NCBI GenBank assembly: GCA_030549775.1
Contig: CM060171.1
Coordinates: forward strand, 1,604,001-1,668,000
Origin: Tamarix chinensis
Taxonomy: Eukaryota > Streptophyta > Magnoliopsida > Caryophyllales > Tamaricaceae
DNA: 64,000 nt
Reading direction: 5' to 3'
Both the position numbers and the translations under genes were made by a program. Numbering within the stretch: position 1 is the first letter of the stretch; every line of letters starts with the position of its first letter. Below, piece after piece: positions 58,640-64,000 of the stretch. A model generated the notes under the pieces. The model was not told where the DNA came from and ran no database searches. It was given only the letters and a program-made list of their open reading frames with translations.

Positions 58640-59630
58640 AGATTAAAAATATAAATCAAATGATTTAAAATCGAAGGACAGAAATCGATTTGATAAAAGA
58701 CACACAGCACAATCAATTTTATAAAACCATCCCCGAAGATTAGGGTTTTAAATGCCTAAACTACAAATCGACCAAATCACTTTGATTACCTCAAATTGAT
58801 AGTTTTAAAACACAATTACACTAATTTTAGATAAATCTAAATAATCAATTTCAACAAAACAATATTCCGATTAACCAATTCAAGACGATCAAATTTCAAA
58901 ATTAGGGTTTTAAAGCCCACGACACAACTTGGGTAATTCGAATCAATTAATTCCAATTAAAGGCATTAGAATACAATTAGGATCATTCCAACTATTTCTA
59001 TAAATTTAATTTTAGAAAAACAAATATATAAATGATCAATTTCATGAGTTCACTTGAAATCTAGGGTTTTAGGTCCGAAAATGCAATTCGGTTAAATTCT
59101 ATTAATTTAATCAAATTGAATGTTTAGAAATACAATTAAAAACATTTTATGATATATCAATTAATCAATTGATCAAAACCGATAGCAGAAATATCCAATT
59201 TAGCACAATTAGGGTTTTTGAACCCGGAACGCAAACCCGATCAATTATTGCCAAAACATACCAATTGACGGTTCGGAAATGTAATTAAATATATCCTAAT
59301 ATAAATTGTATAGTCAATTGAATAAACGACCCGGTTACATAATCCAATTTAGACCCGCAAGAGTTTTGACCTAAAAATCCAAATTCCGATTAATTACGCA
59401 CAATTTTCCCAAATCAACACTTCCGATATGAAATTAAATACATTTCAAATGGTATTGTAAAATCAATTGAGCGAAACGACTCAATTACACAACCCAATTT
59501 CATTACACAAGAATTTTGACCTAGAAATCAAATTCCGATTGATTCCGCATAAATTTCTCAAATTGACGGTTCCGACATGAAATTAAACACATTTAAAAAC
59601 ATATTGTATAATCAATTTCCAAAATCGCCA
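58640..59630 (-). repeat. 149-bp tandem array in copy F
   Basis: At least five to six units. The marker TTCGGAAATGTAATTAAAT / TTCCGATATGAAATTAAAT / TTCCGACATGAAATTAAAC lies at 59,272, 59,421 and 59,570, exactly 149 apart; weaker copies (TTTAGAAATACAATTAAAAA) lie near 59,124 and further left. Each unit also holds TTTTGACCTA.AAATC, AATTCCGATT and CAATTGA.TAAACGAC. This array is not seen in the other copies. Confidence 0.85.
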
Positions 59631-59849
59631 AATTGGACGGATCCGAAAAATTTGGGCATAACCCGGCCTAAAATTCAATTTCCCAAATTTTCAACACAAA
59701 CCATACAATTAATATATCCAAATCAATCTTACAGCACATATATACATAATACAACAATCAATTTAGCTTTTCATAAGCTAAATCACATTCAATTAATCAA
59801 GTCCATATTAGGGTTTTTCAGAAAATTATACCAAATGAAAAACCGACAA

Positions 59850-60242
59850 TTCGAGGCAAGGGAAGGTCGGGGAAGCTTCGCTGGAGGTCGAACAGTGCTC
59901 GCCGGTGGTCAGCGTGGCCTGCCGTGGCCGGACGACGGCGGCGCAGCTGTGCGGCTCGTCCCTGCTATGGTCGCTGCTGCTGTTGCTCCGCGCTGCTGGT
60001 GGTGGTCGCTGCTCTTGCGCACTGCTGCTGGTGGTTGGTGGCAGCCGGCTATAACTGCCGACAGTCGACGAAGGAGGAGAGGAGGAGCTGGGGAGAGGTG
60101 GCGGCTGGCTAGGGTTTGGGGCTGCACAGAAGGCAGGGGGTCGGGAGCAGCAGAGGAAGAAAGAAAGGGAAGAAGAGAAGAGAAAGGGAAAGAAGAGGGG
60201 GGGTCGACCGGTCGGGTAGGTTAGTTTTTTTTTTTTTTTTTT
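59850..60242. repeat. GC-rich island and poly-T of copy F
   Basis: GC-rich DNA (GGTGGTCAGCG, GCTGCTGCTG) with overlapping frames on both strands up to 215 codons, ended by purine-rich DNA and a 19-base T run (60,224-60,242). It corresponds in position to the islands of D, E and G but its sequence is hardly alignable. No domain seen; not called a gene. Confidence 0.55.
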
Positions 60243-60938
60243 AATACACATATAAAATAAATACTAAAAGTATAAAATTATTAATGGATGATTTTATCTA
60301 AAATTTATTTAACGAAAATTTATTTCGAATAGATCCGAAGGCTTAAAATTAATAAAAAGGCTATATAAAGAATTCCGAAAACATTTTCGAAAAAAATTTA
60401 CCAACGAACGTAAAAATTTGTGTTATTTACGGAAATATATTATAAGGTCTCGAAAAATCATTTAAAAGCATATAATAAAACATTTAAGTCAAATTTGAAT
60501 AAACCGAGACTAATTTAAATAATTTCCGAAATTGATTTTCCGTAAATCAAAAAGCATAAAACAGAAGAAAATTAATTCCGAAAAGAAATTTATAAATAAT
60601 TTCTGAAAATCTTTTTAAATTAAAACTTCCCGAAAATATTAACGATTTCTGAAATGAATAAATTTAAAGTCAGAAATATTTTCTACGGATAAAATCATTA
60701 AAATAACTTTAACTATTTAAACGGAAATTCTATAACTTTGTCAACGAAATATAACTTCAAAATAACGTCGTAATTACATGACAAAGTTATAATCGCAAAC
60801 AAATCTAAAATATTAAAATAAAAATACGAGAAATAACGGTAATACATATTTTTAACTAAGAATCGAATTCATGGGAATATAATAAAATCATTAAACTCAA
60901 TAAATCTGGATTTTAAAAATACGGGATATTACAGTAAT

Positions 60939-62784
60939 AATAGTAATATTGTAAAAGATGATAATATAATGTTTGAAAATTTAACCCTAATAATAATAAT
61001 GATATTAGAAATAATACTAATGATAATAACAATAACAATAACAATAACAATAATAATAATAATAATAATAATAATGAAAATAAAAATAACATAATTCGAA
61101 ATGAATGTGAAATAAGGGCTTCGGCCCTTCACCAAAATAATAATAAAAATAGTAATAATAATAATAATAATACATGATATTAATAATACTAATACTAAAA
61201 ATCTAAATAGACATAATAGGGTATCAACCCTATATAAAATAATAATACTAACATCAAATAATAATAATAATATATTCGAAATAAGAGAAATAAAGTAAAA
61301 TAAAATAAATAAAGCTTGTATAAATAGTGTTAAAGGGTTGAGAGGGTTTAAGGTTCCACCTTGGGTTGGTGGTGACAGGCGGCACCGGCGGTGGTGCACG
61401 GTAGCGGTGACGGTGGCCGGAAAAAGAGAAGAAAAGAGAGAAAGTTGAGAGCTGGAAAAAAGAGAGGGAGAAAGAGGGTGGAAATCGGGGTGTTTAGGGC
61501 TGCCTAGGTGGAGAGGAGTGGAATGATGGTGGCGACGCACGACAAAGGTTGTGGTGGCCAAAAGGGGAAGAGGGGAAGAAAGAGGAAAAGAAAGATAGGG
61601 GATGTAGAGGAAGGTCTGCATGTGCTTTGGGAGGTGAAAGGGGCAGTGGTTCCGGTGGAAATGGTGGCTAAGGGAGATGTGAAGGGCGACGGAGGTGGAA
61701 GGAAGGGCAGATTGAGGAGGCTAATTTGCACAGCCGGGGTGGCTCATGTAGGGTAAATCGAGGGAGAAGGGTGGTTAAGTTAGTTAGAGGGCAGTGCAGG
61801 GAGTGATCCTATGGGTGGTTCTAATGGCGGCGTTTAACGATGGTGACAGATGAGGCGTCTGAAGTGGCGGCGGTGCATGAGACAGGAAATTCTGAGTTTC
61901 AGAGAAAAGCTTGAGTCCAGGCTAGGTAGGGGTATTTATAGGGCCTAAAGGAGAGGATTAGGTCAGTGGGGCGATGAAGGAATAGGGCAGGTAGGGTTAG
62001 GGTTCATTGGCGGCGACGGTAGGTCGACGCACGATTGCATCATGGCCTGCGATTCACCAGGGGAAAAGAGGGGGATCGTATGAGAAGAGAGGGAAGTAGG
62101 TTGGGTCAAGGTGACCGGAGAGTTAAGGGGAGGAGAGAGGAGAAGAAATGGCCAGCCAAAACAGGCGTAGTCAGCAATGAAAATCTTGGGAGGTTGTAGG
62201 GAAGAAGAAGGAAGGAAGAAAAAGATAGGGGCGTTGACCGGGCGGCTAGAGAAATGAAAAGAAAGAAAATAAAGACCTCACCGGGCGACGGGGGAAAAGA
62301 AGAAAGGAAAAATGTAGCATCCTGGGCCGCCAAAGGAGAAAAGAAAAAGAAGGAGAAATGGGTTGCGGACAGGCCTAGGTTGGGAAGGAGGAAGAAAAAG
62401 AAAAGAAGAAGAAGGAAAAAGGAAGAAAAAAGAAGAAAAGAAAGAAAAGAAATAAAGAAAAAGGAAAAAGGAAAAAGAGAAAAAGAAAATAGGTGGGTTG
62501 GGATAATTAAATTAATTTGGACATTTAGGATATTTAAAAATAATAATATTTAAATAAAATAATATTTAATTCTCTTTTTAGGCTAAATTAGAATTTTTGA
62601 AAGATTTTTCCTAAATTCCAATTTAAATAGCAAAATACCCAAATTTCTCTTAATTAAAATATTTATTATTTTTCTCTTGATTTTTCCTAATTAATTTCCT
62701 TTTTAAAAATAATTAAATTTATTTATTTACACAATAAATCCTTAATTAGATAAATTCTTAAAATTTGGGTTTTTGGGCATTGCA
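60939..62784 (-). repeat. Long LTR family, copy G, third segment (LTR start)
   Basis: Continues copy G after F: AAT runs (61,015-61,290), GC island (61,340-62,250), purine tract (62,180-62,490), AT-rich end, finishing GGGTTTTTGGGCATTGCA at 62,784 (element-sense start TGCAATGCCC). Very similar to copy D over the last 300 bases (AGGTGGGTTGGGATAATTAA, TTAGGCTAAATTAGAATTTT). The right flank is ATCAT; left flank of copy C is ATAGT, a three-of-five match if they are the ends of one element. Confidence 0.75.
61933..61940 (-). promoter_or_regulatory. TATA box of long LTR copy G
   Basis: The minus strand reads TATAAATACC, then a short spacer and CCTGGACTCAAGC, matching copy D (TATAAAAACC ... CCTGGATTCAAG). 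Conservation between two copies supports an LTR promoter. Confidence 0.6.
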
Positions 62785-62788
62785 ATCA

Positions 62789-62968
62789 TATTGTTGAAAA
62801 CATGAATCACCTAATACATAGGAGGGGATCAACTCCAATTGAGAAATGGTGGCATCAGCCTAACTTTGGATTTCTTTTAATGACAACGTATAATGTCATA
62901 TTCATTTTCTTGAGTGTTTATGAGTCAATTACATGTTTACCGCAAAAAGCTCCACCTAATGGCCAATA
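62789..62968 (+). pseudogene. Probable C-terminal fragment of a MULE-type protein (OTU-like region)
   Basis: One frame is open for 60 codons: HIVENMNHLIHRRGSTPIEK then WWHQPNFGFLLMTTYNVIFI and FLSVYESITCLPQKAPPNGQ, followed by TAA. The pattern (KWW..P..GFLL.T.YNVI...LS....TCLP...PP) resembles the C-terminal OTU cysteine-protease-like region attached to some plant FAR1/MULE proteins, which I recall only in outline. It starts five bases after the end of the LTR stack, on the same strand as the MULE at 42,200-43,166, so it may be the far side of the same transposon, with the middle deleted. Confidence 0.45.
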
Positions 62969-63543
62969 ACTTGATCGGATGATCACCAACTTAAATGTTA
63001 ACAATTCATCGTACTACGTATCAGTATGTCTTTTACTCAGAATAATTTTGCATACATTTTTATTATTATACTATATATGTTTGATACTCATGTTATGATA
63101 CTCTATATGCTCGTAGTTAACCTCCATTAATATCATTTGAAGCTTAGATTTTAACCAAAAATTACTACAGATTCACTAATCTAAGTATACAAACACTAAA
63201 TTCAATAAAATAACAACTAAAATGCGAAAATACTAGCATCAAATCTAGCATTTATAGCTACTTTAAAAATCATGAAATTTAACAAAAAAAAGGGTAAAAT
63301 TTTGCATATCTTTTGATGTAGAATGTATTGAAATGTTGATTAAAATTTGATTTCTTAAATTGATGGAAGATTTGAGAAGAATTGAGTAATTTTGTAAGGA
63401 GTTGAGAAGATGGAGGAGAGAAAAGAGAGAAATTGATAAAGAGATATAAGAGGTAAGAATATGAGAAGTGTAAAATTGGAATGGAGAATAAATTTGAGGG
63501 TATATGGGTGTGTGTTTAGTAAATTAGGTGTATAAGGAGAGTT

Positions 63544-63576
<33 letters not shown>

Positions 63577-64000
63577 TAGAGCTAGGGGAAGGTAGGAAAG
63601 GTATAATTCTTTCACCTATTTATCTCTATTTTTGGTCTTAATTCCGAGTCACTTAGAATTTGAATCGGTAATAAGTCTTATGTCAGGTAATAAGTCTAGG
63701 TATAGTCAAACTTTTGTAGGAATTAATCCCTGTCAGTTAAAACATAATGAATTTATTTTTTAGATCTACGTCTTCTTATTCCTCTTCTAGTAGTTCCACT
63801 ATATAATCTAAAGCAAATATTGTTAATTTTGAATAATATTAGAAGATTTCAAAGGATCTATATATAACTAAAAACTTCCAATATTTGATTCTAAAATGAT
63901 TCACAAAACTTAAAAATATTACCATTTTAAAACAAATTATGTCATAAAAACTAAAGAACAAGATATTCAAATTTCAAAACCTTTCGAACAAATAGGACAT
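62969..64000. other. AT-rich DNA, no gene seen
   Basis: No coding pattern. A (GT)n run lies at ~63,549-63,570, preceded by purine-rich DNA on the plus strand (63,360-63,500). No MULE terminal inverted repeat matching ~41,565 was found. Confidence 0.4.

Larger units (their letters stand above)
56324..60933 (-). repeat. Long LTR family, copy F: solo LTR, 4,610 bp, minus orientation
   Basis: Flanked by perfect GTAAT duplications (56,319-56,323; 60,934-60,938). Plus-strand ends TGTAACACCCCCAAATTTC and ACGGGATATTACA. Joining the flanks restores the AT-rich microsatellite zone of copy G. Contains a CCGGTGG array (57,097-57,455), a 149-bp tandem array (58,640-59,630), a GC-rich patch (59,850-60,220) and a divergent AT-rich end. 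It differs from D and E at its 3' landmark zone (ACATCTAACACAAGATAAAT replaces TTAGTACCAGACCAGTTCAC), so it is a separate subfamily. Confidence 0.92.

Noticed and set aside
59577..60224. 215-codon open frame on the plus strand and overlapping minus frames
   Set aside because: Spans the end of the 149-bp array and a GC-rich island of LTR copy F on the strand opposite to element transcription; long frames on both strands show a composition effect.
60929..61621. 230-codon Ile-rich minus frame resembling a membrane protein
   Set aside because: Encoded by AAT/ATT microsatellite DNA and crosses the border of copies F and G.

Overview
The window is plant nuclear DNA, most likely from a flowering plant with a large, repeat-rich genome. 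It is AT-rich, its few genes have introns with GT/AG borders, and most of it is LTR retrotransposon. The recognisable host genes are all in the first 6.4 kb, apart from one F-box relic near 25 kb. I see no prokaryotic genes, no CRISPR array and no tRNA or rRNA gene. The species cannot be named from what is here.

Layout. 1-~3,960: 5' part of an Athila/Tat-like Ty3-gypsy element on the minus strand (protease, gag, tRNA-Asp-type primer site, long LTR). 4,277-5,602: last four exons of a TWISTED DWARF 1 / FKBP42 gene (FKBP end, TPRs, membrane anchor), all open; the first exons are not visible. 5,960-6,325: a small membrane-protein gene, tail to tail with it. 7,491-10,762: a decayed Copia element. 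10,874-11,503: LTR, primer site and gag start of a second Copia family. 11,504-17,641: a very long LTR (copy A) carrying a Tourist-like MITE. 17,642-22,770: a minus-strand chromovirus-like gypsy with two gag segments around one LTR. 22,775-24,180: one solo LTR and one probable LTR. 24,640-25,412: F-box/LRR pseudogene. 27,456-30,723: long LTR copy B. 31,839-40,884: a Copia element with both LTRs, containing a CACTA transposon and a solo LTR. 41,830-43,166: a MULE transposase relic. 43,167-62,784: a nested stack of long LTRs (copies C, D, G, E, F). 62,789-64,000: a probable further MULE-related fragment and AT-rich DNA.

The main player is one LTR family present in at least seven copies (A-G). 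Near-intact LTRs are about 4.5-4.6 kb. Read in element sense they begin TGNAATRCCC and end GGGGTGTTACA, and copy D is followed by a TGGTATCAGAGC primer site. Copies E and F have perfect 5-bp target duplications (TTAGA, GTAAT) and both sit inside copy G, so they are solo LTRs. Every copy carries the same internal array built on CCACTATTATAGCCGGTGG. Each full copy also has a GC-rich pyrimidine/purine island, often with a TATA box nearby, and a second minisatellite slot whose repeat differs between copies. No internal coding region of this family was identified, so its lineage (Tekay/Del-like is my guess) is inference.

No new enzymatic or defence system was found. The most unusual material is the architecture of the long LTRs and the several places where one LTR has element sequence on both sides.
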